Translations under genes and position numbers: made by a program
The notes under the pieces: generated by a model
The model's database searches: none
Told to the model about the DNA's origin: nothing
Seen by the model: only the letters and a program-made list of their open reading frames with translations
Part shown: piece by piece, positions 1 to 11,254 of the stretch
Layout of the letters: each line of letters starts with the position of its first letter
How positions within the stretch are numbered: the stretch's first letter is position 1
Source: Zizania palustris
Taxonomy: Eukaryota; Streptophyta; Magnoliopsida; Poales; Poaceae
DNA length: 64,000 bases
Reading direction: 5' to 3'
NCBI GenBank assembly: GCA_019279435.1
Contig: JAAALK010000081.1
Location: 55,295,318-55,359,317 of the forward strand

Positions 1-1090
1 CAATGTATTGACACGATTGCTATAGGATTAAAAATGAGTCGTAGCGATTGGTTCTACTATATGATCCCCGTTATTCTCATCTTTGGAATTCTGTCGGTGT
101 TGGAGTTGTGGTTGTGAGTGAATGCATGGTGGGTTCTGGGTGCAAGCTAGGGCATTGGTCGGTAGCACCCGGGGCACTATAAGGACTGGTCTGAGGGATC
201 CGTTGCAATACACTTCCGTACTAACCACAAGTCTAATGGGTAAGTCCTAACTAAGGTATGGAGTGTTCCAAACCGAGGCCACCATTTGGAGATGGGTCAA
301 GCAGCACCTGCGGGAGTCTTGTACCAATGTGGCGCAAAAGGGGGTGCGACGTTAGCCGGGATGCGGCCCAGCGCGCCGGCGAAACCTAGAGCGGGTGGTT
401 ATCGCTTGGAGCATTTCATGCTGAGGTTTTGGCACGAGTTCCCATGGTATGGGTCAACTCGTTTAGGGATGAGTGCGTGCCTTGTGGGTACAGTAGTACA
501 TCTGTGATCAGAGTCATAAATCTTTTCGAAAAGCCGAGCCCACGGTCAAGGGCGGGTTGCGTGACATCCCACAGTTAGATTACTTTGAACCTGTATGTGC
601 ATGATGGTTTGACATGTAAGGACTGTTGTGCGAGGAGGTAAAACGTACTCCTCGAGTTAGATGATGTTGTTGATGCTCATGTTTACTTTTCCGCATGATA
701 AAATTTGACTACACTAAATGCAATAACTGAAAATGTACTTTTTTGCACTGTTAGCCATTACCCTTCCTTATTTATTACCATGCATTATTACTTGCATTTG
801 AGGTGGCTTGTTGAGTACTTTTCGTACTCATACCCGTTGAACACCACAGAGGATACCTACTACGAAGACGGTCTGGAGTAGCGACCCAGTCAAGCAAAGA
901 TCCTGAAGAAGGCATTCGTCATGCTATTTACTTTTATTACTATTTTTATTTCAACTCTGATGTAATAATTATGGTCTGCGTACCATTAATACTGGCGTAT
1001 GTGCGGTTGTCGCATTATGAACCTCTTGTATTATTGTTTTTCTATGGAAATTCAATAATGTTCCGATTTCGGTAAATCGGGGCGCCACAG
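1..1090 (+). mobile_element. Tekay/Del-type Gypsy LTR, 3' part
   Basis: This is the 3' part of a long LTR that enters from the left edge. Its reverse complement is found at about 60626-61717 in the other LTR of the same family, so the two form an inverted repeat across the window. The LTR end (GGGGCGCCACA) falls at about 1090 and is followed at once by Copia reverse transcriptase sequence, not by a primer binding site. It is therefore a 3' LTR or a solo LTR inserted in Copia-A. Short open frames inside it (28-228 minus, 286-507 plus) have no recognisable product and are not called as genes. Confidence 0.8.
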
Positions 1091-2001
1091 CTTGTGTCCA
1101 AGTTTTCTGAGCAGATGCATAGCGAGTTTGAGATGAGTCTCATGGGTGAACTCAAGTACTTTTTAGGTCTCCATATCAAGCAGACCAAGGACGACATTTT
1201 CATCCACCAGGGTAAGTACACATGGGACATGCTAAAGAAATTTGATTTTGGTGGAGAGCTGAAGCCACAGATGACCCCAATGGGTACATCTGGAGGTCTG
1301 GACAAGGACGAGAACGACGTCAAGGTAAACGAGAGAGAGTATCGAGGGATGATCGAATCACTGCTATACTTGACTGCGACGAGATCGGACATTCAGTTTG
1401 CTGTGGGTGTGTGCGCGCATTTTCAGTCTTCACCACGCGCATCTCACCGACAGGCTGTCAAGCATATTTTAGGTACCTTACTTATGCTCCTGATCTAGGT
1501 CTTTACTATTTTGCATCATCGTCTCTTGATTTAGCTGGTTTTTCTGACGCTAATTTCGGTGGGTGCCGGCTGAATCGCAAGATGACTTCCGGTACTTGCC
1601 AGCTTCTTGGTTCTTCGCTTGTATCTTGGTCTTCTCGAAAACAATATGGAGTTGCGCTTTCTAATACTGAGGCTGAGTATGTAGCTGCTGCTAGCTGCTG
1701 TTCTCAGTTGGTTTGGATGATTTCTACTTTGCGGGATTTTGGGTTGTTCTTCCCTGCTAGAGTTCCTTTGTTTTGTGATAGCACTAGTGCAATTAGTGTA
1801 GGGAAAAACCCATGTCTTCATTCAAAAACCAAACATATTGATGTGCGCTTTCACTTTCTAAGGGATCAATATGAGAAAGGGGTCATTGATTTTATTCATG
1901 TTGATACCCATCAACAGTTGGCTGATATTTTTACTAAACCCTTAGATCAGTCCACTTTTGAGCATTTGCGAGGGGATTTGGGAGTTGTGTATCCTTTTTA
2001 G
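1091..2001 (+). pseudogene. Copia-A pol remnant: end of reverse transcriptase plus RNase H
   Basis: The frame opens in the C-terminal part of a Copia (SIRE-like) reverse transcriptase (GELKYFLGLHIKQ, then the SLLYLTATRSDI stretch) and runs through RNase H to the family-typical ADIFTKPLD near its end. The 5' part of pol is absent because the Tekay LTR abuts at 1090. A one-base deletion near 1470 breaks the frame: the first half reads from 1094, the second from the frame of 1411-2001, which ends with a normal stop after YPF. RNase H acidic positions around SDANFGG, NTEAEY and CDSTSA are visible. It cannot give an active protein. Confidence 0.9.
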
Positions 2002-3374
2002 GATACTTTGAGTCAGTTTTTCTTTTCTTCTTTATTTTTTATTGAGTCTTTTTGTGTGCATTCATATCATGCATAATCATCAATCACATTTTGAGTTTGC
2101 TTCTGTTATATGATTAATCTGCTTTACTTTCTCTAGCTAGTATATGTTTTTGATTACTTGTCGATGATCATGTTCTGTTTCAGTTCACATGATATATCTG
2201 ATATTTGTCATATGCATGGCTTTTATGTTTTAAAATTGAAAAAATGATCACCATTGCATGTGTAGGCTGAATGCTTTCGCTATCTTTTACATGCCTGGTA
2301 GCTAGATCCTTACTTAGATGCAGATATGCAACTTGGACATCTATATGCTTTAAATATGAAAAGTGTGTTATAAAAATGATAAAAAGTTCTGAAAAATGAA
2401 AAATTTATGCATTTTTATGATTATTAGAAAAGATCCAGGTGGGTTTGCTTTGTCGCATTGCATTGTTCTGGACTGCTTACCATAGCACTTTGGTATGAAC
2501 TAGGACGGTGTAATGTATGCCAAGACCAATGTCTTAAGCTTCTGATGGTCCAGTTCTGGCCTAGGCTTGACTTGGTCGGTTAGCATAAGGTTTGACATGC
2601 AAATAACCCCTGGCATAAATGAAAAAAAATAAAAAGGAAAAAGAAAAAGTCTAAAAATTTTTAAAAAGAAGACAAGTTTGCTGAAGCACTTTGATTTGGA
2701 CAATGCTTATCTTGGTAGATATCAGTTAGCTTTTGCATCTCTTGCTTTACTTTGCTTGTCAACTAGAAAATGTGGTGATGCTTTTGTTTGCAAAAATCAA
2801 AAAATGCGTGCTAATGACTCTCTTTAGATATCATCTGTTGCACTGATCATATCATGTATCTTAGACAGTATATCTTTTGCTATACCTGTTAGATGTTGTA
2901 ATTGCAGTTAAACATATCTAAGAAGCATGCTTTTCACACTCCACCTGCACCCCATCTGCATTCATGGCATATTTTGAAGGGGAGCTGCATTTCAGGGGAA
3001 GTTTGTGTCTATGTCTCTTTAGAGTGCATTTCGTCTCACTTGATGAGTCCAATTGTCAACAAGGGGGAGAAATTTTGGATATATTTTTTGGCTTTCTCTG
3101 GGATTTATTTCAGGGGGAGTATTTCAGTCTTTTGCCTTTACTCTGTTATCCTTGTTGGTAGTTCTGAGATTGCACTTGTTTTTGAGTCTTTATTTTTGGT
3201 TAACCATAATGACTGTTTTCTTGCTTCTGTTTGGCTTTTTGGTCATTAGGGTTAAACTTTTATTTTCTTCCTTCTATTTTTCTTTTGTCTTTGTTTTCCT
3301 GTTTCCACATGTTTTTGCAGGTTCTGAAAAAGTGCTGAAGAGGGTGTTGACAATGCACTCATCAAGGGGGAGAT
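2002..3374 (+). other. Copia-A spacer between pol and 3' LTR, with polypurine tract
   Basis: This is non-coding sequence of about 1.37 kb between the pol stop and the 3' LTR. No env-like frame is recognisable; the short open frames at 2902-3457 are T-rich and unsupported. A block at about 2428-2789 is strongly conserved in Copia-J and Copia-B (see findings). A polypurine tract, AAGGGGGAGAT, ends at 3374 directly before the LTR. The same CATCAAGGGGGAGATTGAG signature marks the 3' LTR junction of Copia-B and, on the minus strand, of Copia-J. Confidence 0.8.
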
Positions 3375-5075
3375 TGAGAAACCATGATGAAGAACATGGG
3401 TTTGATACTCCAGATATGATGAGTGATTGTCAACGGAAGTCAAAGGAAAAGACATGAAGACCTGTCGTGTCTAAGGCGTGTGTGACTCAGGTAAACGGGC
3501 AGCGAGCGACAGCCGGGCAAAGGAGCTGTGGAGTCGGGTTGGCCCAATCCGGGTACATGGGATAGGAGAGGCAGATGATCCACTGGTCTGTTGACTGGGT
3601 TTGATGTAGGTACATGGGCGGCGAGCGATTGCCGGGCTGAGGAAGCTGCGGGGTCGGGTCGGCCCAATCCGGGTACCCGATGCGAAGACGGTGGACGCTT
3701 TGTCAGTTTCGGCGCAAAACTGACAACCTATGATTATTTTGTTTTTAGGATATTAATATTTAGTTTTTAAGTTCAGAATATTTTTATTTGAGTCAATTGA
3801 TTTTTCTAAGAATATTTTAGTAATTTTAGGAATTTATTTTAGAGTCAGTGTTAATTTACCCTAGGGGTAAATTTGTCTTTTCATGTATTAGGAGTCGCCT
3901 ATAAATAGGCCCCTATCCCCTTGGGGATAGATGACTGTTTTCAATAATTAATCCTCAGTCCAAAAAAAATTGGGGTGACATCATCTGTTCTGCTCTCCGG
4001 ATTTTTCTCATCTACGTTTCCAAGAGATTTTTCTCCGGAGCAGCTGTTTTCGCCACCGCCGGCCAGACGTGCAGCAGTTCTTGGGGGAACCTTTCAAGCA
4101 CGTGGATCGAGACAGCAGCAGCCGGCTGAATTGTTCCTTTTCGGCATCGCACGGCATCAGGCGCATGGAGGAAGCTTCAGGCGGGCAGATCGAGGCCGAG
4201 TGACAGGGAGCTGCAGCCATTGCGGAAACCGTCAATTGTTTTTTGCTCGTTGTTTCTCGTCACGGCGTGCTCGTCTACGGCGACAGGTTACGTGCAGGAG
4301 TAAATTTCTTTGGCACGGAGATCGGTGGCTGGCCCGGTGTACAGGGATCTGACGCACGTGAGCTGCACGGAAGCCCAGATCTGATCCACGCACGCGCGCG
4401 GGCCCCACGCGGTGGCTGCTGTGCCAGTTTTCTTCGTCCCGCCAGCGCTGCATCTGTGAAGGTCTCAGGAAGCGGTGCGCTCAACATCGGATCATCTGCG
4501 CCGCTCGACGATGAATATGGCGAAGGTAAGCCCTTCCTTGAACTAATCTACTATTTTTCAGTTAGGATAATTAAATCATTAATTGCCTGAAAATCTAATT
4601 ATAAATTTTGTAGTGAATGTTTATCTGCTAAAATATTTTTAGTGCACGCATAATTTTTATTTAAGTATTTTTTATCTATTCATATAAAAAGAAAAAAATT
4701 ATTATTATTATTAGTCGCATCAATATTTTTATTCTAGTTTTACGTACAATACTTTAGGTTTATTTCTGAATTAATTTTTAATGATCCATTGTTTATTCAT
4801 TTGATTAGCATTTTATTTTAGACTGAAATATAAATATTTCGTGATTTATCTAGGTGTTTTTATTTTCTGCGGTATTTTTATTCAGTTTATCTTTGATATC
4901 ATTTTAATTAAGACACCGGTCATTTCTAGGCTAGACAACTTTAGTTTCAGTAATTTGCTTTGCTAATATTATCTGTCTGGTCAAGTTCGTTTGGGCGTTG
5001 GGATTAGGATATAGTTTAGCAAGAAATTTTTATGCGCCCATTCACCCCCCTCTGGTCGGTACTTTCGGTCCTACA
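3375..5075 (+). repeat. Copia-A 3' LTR
   Basis: The LTR starts TGAGAAACCATGATG after the polypurine tract and ends ...TTTCGGTCCTACA. A TATA box (TATAAATA) lies at 3900-3907 within CGCCTATAAATAGGCCCC. It is homologous to the Copia-D 5' LTR (33802-35705), including the pair of related segments with GGGCAGCGAGCGACAGCCGGGC and its variant. Downstream of 5075 the Tat-F antisense gene resumes, so this LTR marks the right edge of Copia-A. The GC-rich open frames at 3975-4590 lie in LTR sequence with no counterpart function. Confidence 0.85.
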
Positions 5076-5076
5076 A

Positions 5077-5725
5077 AAGCTTGGATCGACGAGGCCCGTC
5101 GGCAAAATCAAGCGCAAACAAAGCCTCCGCTTCCAGCTTGGCCAGCTCCGACCCCTCCTGCCCCGCCGACCGACCCGCACGTCTAGTCTTATAGGGTGTT
5201 TAAATATGTATAAGAAATCTTGTAAAGCTCTTTGGATTAATGAATGAAAAGTTTGTAAGCGAAGAACTTGTTTGAATGTTTATTCTTTTAGGTTTTGCCA
5301 TGTCCTTCGGAGCCTGACTTCGAAATACTGGAAATTAATGAAGGGCTCCATCGACAGTGGTCATTCCTTGAGAGCTTAAGGCCTTACTGCTGCTCTCGCT
5401 TCTCTGTTCCTCGTGGAGATCAAGGAGAGATAGCCTCCGAAGTTTGTTGTGAAGTCTTAACTTATATCAAGGAGGAGGAAAAGGAAAAACATCTTCATCC
5501 TCCGAGCATGTAGATTGGTCTGATTCGGAGTATCAGGCCGAAGACCCTGCGGAGGCTAACTCCGAAAGGCTTCTGACTTGGGATGAACTTCAAGAGGAGC
5601 AGAAGAAACTGCGAGCCTCGAAGAAGAAAAGAAGCGCTCAGACTAAAAAGACAGTTTCGACAGCTTCAAGCTCCGGAGGTCAAAGTAGCCTTAGAAGTAG
5701 TTCTAGAGGCCGAATGGGTCTCTGA
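5077..5725 (+). pseudogene. Tat-F antisense gene, last exons
   Basis: This is the 3' end of the gene that is complete at 21365-24599 and 25533-28812. The first part (5077-5180, AWIDEARRQNQ) is the end of exon 4; Copia-A interrupts it at its left edge. A GT-AG intron (5181-5291, donor GTCTAG, acceptor TTTTAG) matches the position of intron 4 in the other two copies. Exon 5 begins at 5292; a frameshift near 5510 separates an acidic stretch (YIKEEEKE) from a Ser/Lys-rich tail ending in a stop at 5723-5725. The function is unknown. It runs convergent to gag-pol. Confidence 0.7.
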
Positions 5726-6061
5726 TTTTACCTAGGCTTAGACCAAAATTTCTCTTGATGTAAAAGTATGATTATTAAATTAATATGAATTGCTTCGGAA
5801 GCATCTTGTTGTTCCTTACTCTCCTACCCCTCCTTGTGGGTGGGGGACCTTACGCATTGCAATAAGGTCCATCGGACACAATGATTTGCACAACAATCTG
5901 ATGCTTCACACAACACTCAGTAACCATACTTTACTTTTTCGTAGAGTTCTTTGAACTATACATTCGTATTATGATATTTGTAAGCTTCGGAGCTGAATTT
6001 ATACTCGCAAGCTCCTATACTAGTCGCTTAGGACTTTAAAAGTGTCTCATTAGCCAGAGCC
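5726..6061. other. Tat-F 3' non-coding region next to the antisense gene
   Basis: This is an AT-rich to mixed stretch after the antisense gene stop. It corresponds to 28813-29160 in the other Tat element. No coding capacity was seen. It probably holds the 3' end of the antisense transcript; no clear poly(A) signal could be assigned. Confidence 0.5.
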
Positions 6062-6545
6062 TTGAAACCTTATTGCTTGGTCACCTTCGACTCTTTTACA
6101 GATGCTTCGAACCCGGAGGTCAGAAATCTGTTCCTTTAAAGTCCATAGACTCTTCTATGGATCCTAACAAGCTAAAGCCTGGAATCCGTAGGCTTGGCCA
6201 CCTTCGGCTCTTTTACAGATGCTTCGAACCCGGAGGCCAGAAATCTGTTCTTTTAAAGTCCTTAAACTCTTCTACGGATCCTATCAAGCTGGAGCCTGGA
6301 ATCCATAGGCTGGCCACCTTCGGCTCTTTTACAGATGCTTCGAACCCGGAGGCCAGAAATCTGTTCTTTTAAAGTCTTTAGACTCTTCTACGGATCCTAA
6401 CAAGCTGGAGCCTAGAATCCATAGGCTGGCCACCTTCGGCTCTTTTACAGAAGCTTCGAACCCGGAGGCCAGAAATCTGTTCTTTTAAAGTCCTTAGACT
6501 CTTCTACGGATCCTAACAAGCCGGAGCCTGGAATCCGTAGGCTGA
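6062..6545. repeat. Tandem repeat array of ~116 bases, a dimer of ~58-base monomers
   Basis: About four copies of a ~116-base unit are present, with GGCCACCTTCGGCTCTTTTA starting at 6196, 6312 and 6428 and a variant at 6079. Each unit holds two related half-units starting CTCTTTTACAGATGC and CTCTTCTACGGATCC, seen at 6091, 6150, 6208, 6267 and 6324, a spacing of 57-59 bases. The array lies between the integrase stop and the antisense gene. The matching place in the other Tat element holds ~58-61-base monomers of the same kind (29241-29475). Confidence 0.85.
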
Positions 6546-6731
6546 CAGCGGAGCCCTTGAACCAATGGTTCGAAGGCCATTGCCCAGGTCATCAAAAAGA
6601 TGCTTGACTCCGCAAGCATCTCCGTTCTCCTGATGCGTCCACCAGGAGTAAGGGATATTCAAAGAGCAAACAAGATTCGAACCTCCAATTTTATTTAGAA
6701 AGGAACTTTTACAATTGATTACAAGGAGCCC

Positions 6732-7925
6732 CTAAGCGTAATAACGCTTAAGGTGCTCCGCATGCCATGCATGCTTCAACTCTTCCCCTTCTAAATTAGC
6801 TAATTTAAATGATCCGGGGCGCCCTGAGCGTAGGATAATATATGGTCCTTCCCATTTATTTCCTAACTTCCCCGGGGCTATTACACTTCGCAAAACTAAA
6901 TGACTTGGCCTAAGCTCATTTAGCTTTATCTTCGGGTCATACCATGTTTTTTGTTTGGTCTTGGTACTTCATCAGATTGGCGACAGCTCGAAGCCTTGGT
7001 TCTTCTGACAAGTCTAGCGAAGTGTTCCTCTCATCTTCGTCTCTAGGTTCTACTACGCGAAGGGATCCACCCTGAGCTCCGTAGGAGTCATGGCCTCATC
7101 TCCGAATAGCAGCCTGAATGGGGTAAAGCCTGTGGATCTGGCTTGAGTGGTCCGAATGGACCATAAAATCTTAGGGAGCTCTTCGACCCACAACCCCTTG
7201 GCCAACCCAACAATCATTCGATTCAGACTGGAGAGAATATTCCCGTTGGCTCACTCGACGGCTCCGTTAGACTGCGGGTGGCGCACTGCTGCGAAGCATA
7301 ACTTGATGCCCAGTTCTTCACAAAATTCTTTGAATGTTTTAGCTTTGATCTAGGTTCCATTATCTACAGTTAGCTCCCTTGGTACTCGGAACCTGCATAT
7401 AATATTTTGCTAGAAATTTTTTGCACATTTCTTGAAGTGATAGCAGTAAGGGGTTATGCTTCGACCCACTTAGAGAAATATTCAATTGCTACCACTGCAA
7501 ACTTCAAGCTGCCTTTTGCCATTGGAAAAGGGCCGATGAGATCCATGCCCCACCGTGCCATTGGCCATACCAAGGCAATAACTTGAAGTGGTATTGGCGG
7601 ATGGTGGCTTCGTCTGCCCATCCACTAGCATCCTTGGCAGGTTCGAACCAACTCCTCCGCATCTCTTACAATTGTCGGCCAGTAGAGCCCCTGACAGTGT
7701 CTTTCCTACTAGAGCACGAGGGGCTAGGTGACTTCCACATAAACCTTCGTGAATGTCCCGAAGTATATCTTGGCCTTCAGGTTGAGAGATGCACCGGAGT
7801 AGAGGAGAACAAACTCCGGCTTTGTATAACACTCCATTGACAAGCTTATAATTTTGAGCCCTTGCTTGCAACCTTTGGAAATCCGGACCTTCTGACGAAT
7901 CTGCGCTGCCTTGCAAGACATCCAT
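6732..7925 (-). pseudogene. Tat-F integrase remnant
   Basis: On the minus strand from 7925 the frame begins just after the missing RNase H and reads through the linker (VNGVLYKAGVCSPLLRC) typical of the integrase N-terminal region. It then loses frame around the zinc-binding region and the catalytic core. Conserved pieces can still be recognised out of frame, including the stretch facing 7147-7353 (HPQSNGAVE-like, around the catalytic Glu) and the C-terminal domain facing 6735-6900 (GNKWEGPY). The stop is at 6732-6734. An active enzyme is impossible. Confidence 0.8.
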
Positions 7926-8823
7926 TATCGGACCCCTTTAGAGCTTTGAAAATTGGAAGGCTTCGTTCGGCTGACCTGGCCAGGAATCTGCTGAGAGCTG
8001 CGAGCCGTCCAGTTAGCTTCTGGACTTGTTTCAAATTTTCTGGTGGAGCCATTATTTGCAGTGCACTTATCTGCGTTGGGCTAGCTTCGATTCCCCTACT
8101 CGAAACTAAGTACCCTAACAGTTTTCCTGCTTGCGCCCCGAATATACATTTTTCAGGGTTGAGGCGGACTCCACATGCTCGGAGGCTCTCACATGTTTTA
8201 GCTAAGTCTAGACTATGTTGATGCTTTTCAGCACTCTTTATTACAATGTCATCCATATAGGCTTCGACATTTCGGCCTATTTGGTGACCTAGAGCCTTAG
8301 CTATTAAACATAAAAATGTGGCTCCGGCATTCCGCAAGCCAAAAGGCATTCTTACATAACAAAATACTCCGGATAGAGTTATGAAACTTGTCTTGGCTTC
8401 GTCTTCGCGCTTTAGCCAGACTTGATGATAACCGGAGTAAGCATCGAGGAAACTCAGCAATTCGGAGCCAGCTGTAGAATCCACCAGCTGGTCTATTCGG
8501 GGCATAGGGTAGGGGTCTCGCGGGCATGCTTTATTTAATGATGTAAAATCGATGCACATGCGCCATTTGCCGGAGCCCTTTTTCCTGACAAAAACAGGGT
8601 TGGCCAACCACTCTTCTCTGATGATGCCAACCCTTAACAATTTTTCCACTTCAATCTTAGCGAGGTCTGCCCTTTCCACAGACAGCTTACGGAGCCCCTG
8701 GCGTACCGGCCTAGCCTTCAGGTTGACGAGCAAGCTATGCTCGATGATACTCCGGTCAACCCTGGTGATGTCTTCGTCAGTCCAGGCAAAGATGTCCAAA
8801 TTTTGCTTGACTACTTCTTCCAA
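7846..8823 (-). pseudogene. Tat-F reverse transcriptase domain
   Basis: This is an open stretch of 325 codons with Gypsy reverse transcriptase motifs in order: NPVFVRKKGSGKWRMCIDF, the LLSFLDAYSGYHQ loop, MPFGLRNAGATF, and the catalytic YMDD (about 8248-8259). The frame is shared with gag and protease upstream. The thumb/connection region continues to ALKGSD at about 7935. There the coding sequence jumps straight to the integrase linker in another frame, so RNase H has been lost through an out-of-frame deletion. Confidence 0.88.
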
Positions 8824-9051
8824 CGAAGCAGCTATCTACGGAGATAGCCCCTTGTCGAACTATACTGGGTATTCTTTGCCATCCTTCAAAATTATTTTCG
8901 TCACGACATCACCTTTCGGGCTTGGCTTGAGGGAAAGGCCCTTCGAAGAGTTCGAAGACTCTGGAACCTCCTCAGTGTGCTCCATCACACTGTGTACTTG
9001 CCGAGGGTCCAACGGCTGGCCATGACCATACTCCGTTCTTCGGGCTATAGC

Positions 9052-9768
9052 TTAGTCTCCTGAAATAGTAAGAACTCCACCTTGCATGGGCATCTTGAGA
9101 CATAGATAGTTGTGATGTGCTATAGCCCCAAACTGGTTCAACATCCCCCGTCCGAAAATTGCGTTGTAGGCATATGGGGCGTCGACGACATCGAAGATCA
9201 CCTCTTCCACCCTGGCCAAGGGCCCCTCTCCGAAGGCAACCTCGAGGCCTATTTGGCCGAGGGCATCGAGAGGCGGACCTGCAAAACCTTGAAGTGGCCG
9301 GGCCACCGGAAGTAAATGCCAATGAGGTATGCACATTTGATCGAAGGCTTAGACAAAAAGTATGTCTGCAAAGCTTCCGCCGTCCACCAAGACCCTTCGA
9401 ACTTCCACCCCAGCTATACCTGCTGAAATGACCAAGCGGTCAACATGGGGGAACTTCACCCCCATGACATCATTGGCAGCGAATGAAATAGGTACATGAG
9501 ACCATTCAGGCATTCCCTCCACGGAATGCGAGGTCCCTATGTGTCCTACTTCACGGACGTACTCTCGTCACTGCCTTTTGGACATGTTACCAAGGGTCCC
9601 CCCTCCGGAGATGGGCAGGACCACTCGCTTGCCATGGTCTTGGGGGTCTTCCTGCTTCGGTGGTGGCATAATGTTGGCCACCGGTAGCTGCATGGGGGCT
9701 TCGGGGACACCGGCTCGGGCCACAATTTGCACAAGCTCCGACCATGCCGCTGGAGGGGTTCGATCCAA
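9052..9768 (-). pseudogene. Tat-F aspartic protease region
   Basis: A conserved KRVVLPISGGGTLG stretch near 9600 precedes the protease. The active-site region reads LVDGGSFADILF (plus-strand position about 9365-9400); the same site in the fragment at 17242-17883 reads LVDGGSSADIIF. In-frame stops follow KRQ at 9568-9570 and just after the active site. The C-terminal half (9052-9336) is open and includes the RPLQGFAGPPLDALGQIGLE stretch. The protease would process the gag-pol product. The stops make this copy inactive. Confidence 0.82.
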
Positions 9769-9786
9769 AGTACGTCGCCCAGTACT

Positions 9787-11048
9787 TCATCCGAGGTATT
9801 CACCCCGAAGGATTAATACCGCCTTGCAATCCTTCATGTCATGGCTTCTATTGTCGCCATGCACGCAACAGAAAAAGCTATGGCGCCTGCCAGGTATTTC
9901 TTGGGGCTTCGGTGCTCCAGCCTTGAAGCTTTGCGCCTGCTGAAAGTTGGCAGGTGCCTTTGGAACGGAGGGTGCAATGTTCAACACCTCTGAGCGGAAG
10001 TGTTTCTTTCCCCGCCTGTGATCGTTGAAGCGATTGTCTTGAGGGGGTTGCGGAGAAGTCGAGGCTTCGGGCTCCGTCTTCACTTCCCGAAGGGCTGGTG
10101 CAGGTGTTGCGGATCATCGAAGACAACCTTCCTCCACCTTGGCATACTGTTCGAAGTATGCCATCAGCTGTGCCATGGATGACACAGGCTTCCAATGAAG
10201 CTTGCTGAGGAGATCGGTGTTCAACACCCCTTCGCGGGTGGCGTCGACTATCGAAGAGGTAGACAAGCCCTTGATCTGCGATTTGGTGTGGGCGAAGCGT
10301 GTGAAGTATTCCCGAAGTGTCTCCCTTGCTCGCTGCTTCACCTGAAATAAGCTCCCCGTCGACATCGGAGCCACAAAGGTACCTTGGAAGTTGCTTACAA
10401 ACTTCCTCTTCAACTGCTCCCAGGATTTGATCGATCCTGGTTTCAAAGACCAGAACCATCGGAGAGCCACACCTTCGAGAGCGAGGGGAAAACACTTTGC
10501 CATATTGTTACGCACCTCTCCACTTGCTTCTATTGCCAGGGCATACGAACGAGTGAATTCTCCGGGGTCGGACCCACCGGAATACTTGTGCAGCTTCGAG
10601 GCTTTGAACCTGGGGTCGAAGGGCACCTTTTGCAAGTCCGAATGTAGCGGAGACTCTTCATTGAAAGATGTGTTCTCAGCCTCCTCTGGGACTTGGAAAG
10701 CTTCAGGAAGGTTGCGAGCACCACCGTCTTGAGGCCCTTCTGGATCTTGGGTGGAAGCTTGGGAGCGGAGGCGATCAGCAGCTTCTTGCCTCCACCTAGC
10801 CACTTCCTCCTAAAGTCGCGCTACTTGAGTAGCCTCGTCCTTAGGAAGGTCTTCGTCTCTATCGGAGGAGAGCTCTGGGTCTTGGGAACTAACATAATCA
10901 GTTTGGAGCACCGTAGGAGCGGCCCGAGGGCCTCTGGGTACTCGACGCCCAGCGACGCCTTCTGGGGTTGTTGGAACAGCTGAGGGTCTGGCTCTGTTGG
11001 TCCGAGGGGACAGGGAGGATCCGAGGCTAGGCTCCGCTTGGGAGGCAT
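9787..11048 (-). pseudogene. Tat-F gag
   Basis: The start is set at MPPKRS (11048), which matches the start of the open gag at 31986. An early frameshift and nonsense codons (TAG at about 10810, TGA at about 10112) break it. The capsid-like part (10114-10803) holds GVALRWFWSLKPGSIKSWEQ and ETLREYFTRFAHTKSQIKG, typical of a retrotransposon gag domain. A zinc-knuckle-like motif (CCVHGDNRSHDMKDC) lies near 9850. The product would have formed the particle shell and bound RNA. Confidence 0.85.
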
Positions 11049-11236
11049 AGCTAATGAAAAAGAGGTCCAAAGACCGAGGACTTTTATTGGTTTGGGAAGG
11101 CGAGGAAAGGCCTTCGAACCGCACTAAGAAGCCCTTTACCGAAGGGTGCACGGAATCTTGAGATTCCGAAGCTCCCTCCGCAAGTGCTCTTCGAAGTGCA
11201 GTCAGCAGTAGAAAACTAGCTTTTAGAACTAGGATC

Positions 11237-11254
11237 CCCACGGACGGCGCCAAC
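11237..11254 (-). other. Primer binding site of Tat-F
   Basis: On the minus strand TTGGCGCCGTCCGTGGGG follows the end of the LTR. The same sequence lies next to the LTR at 32049. TGGCGCCG-type primer sites are usual in Tat/Athila elements. The priming tRNA is not assigned here. Confidence 0.8.

Noticed and set aside
2902..3457. An env-like gene in the Copia-A spacer
   Set aside because: Only short hydrophobic T-rich frames exist, overlapping each other. They are not conserved in Copia-B.
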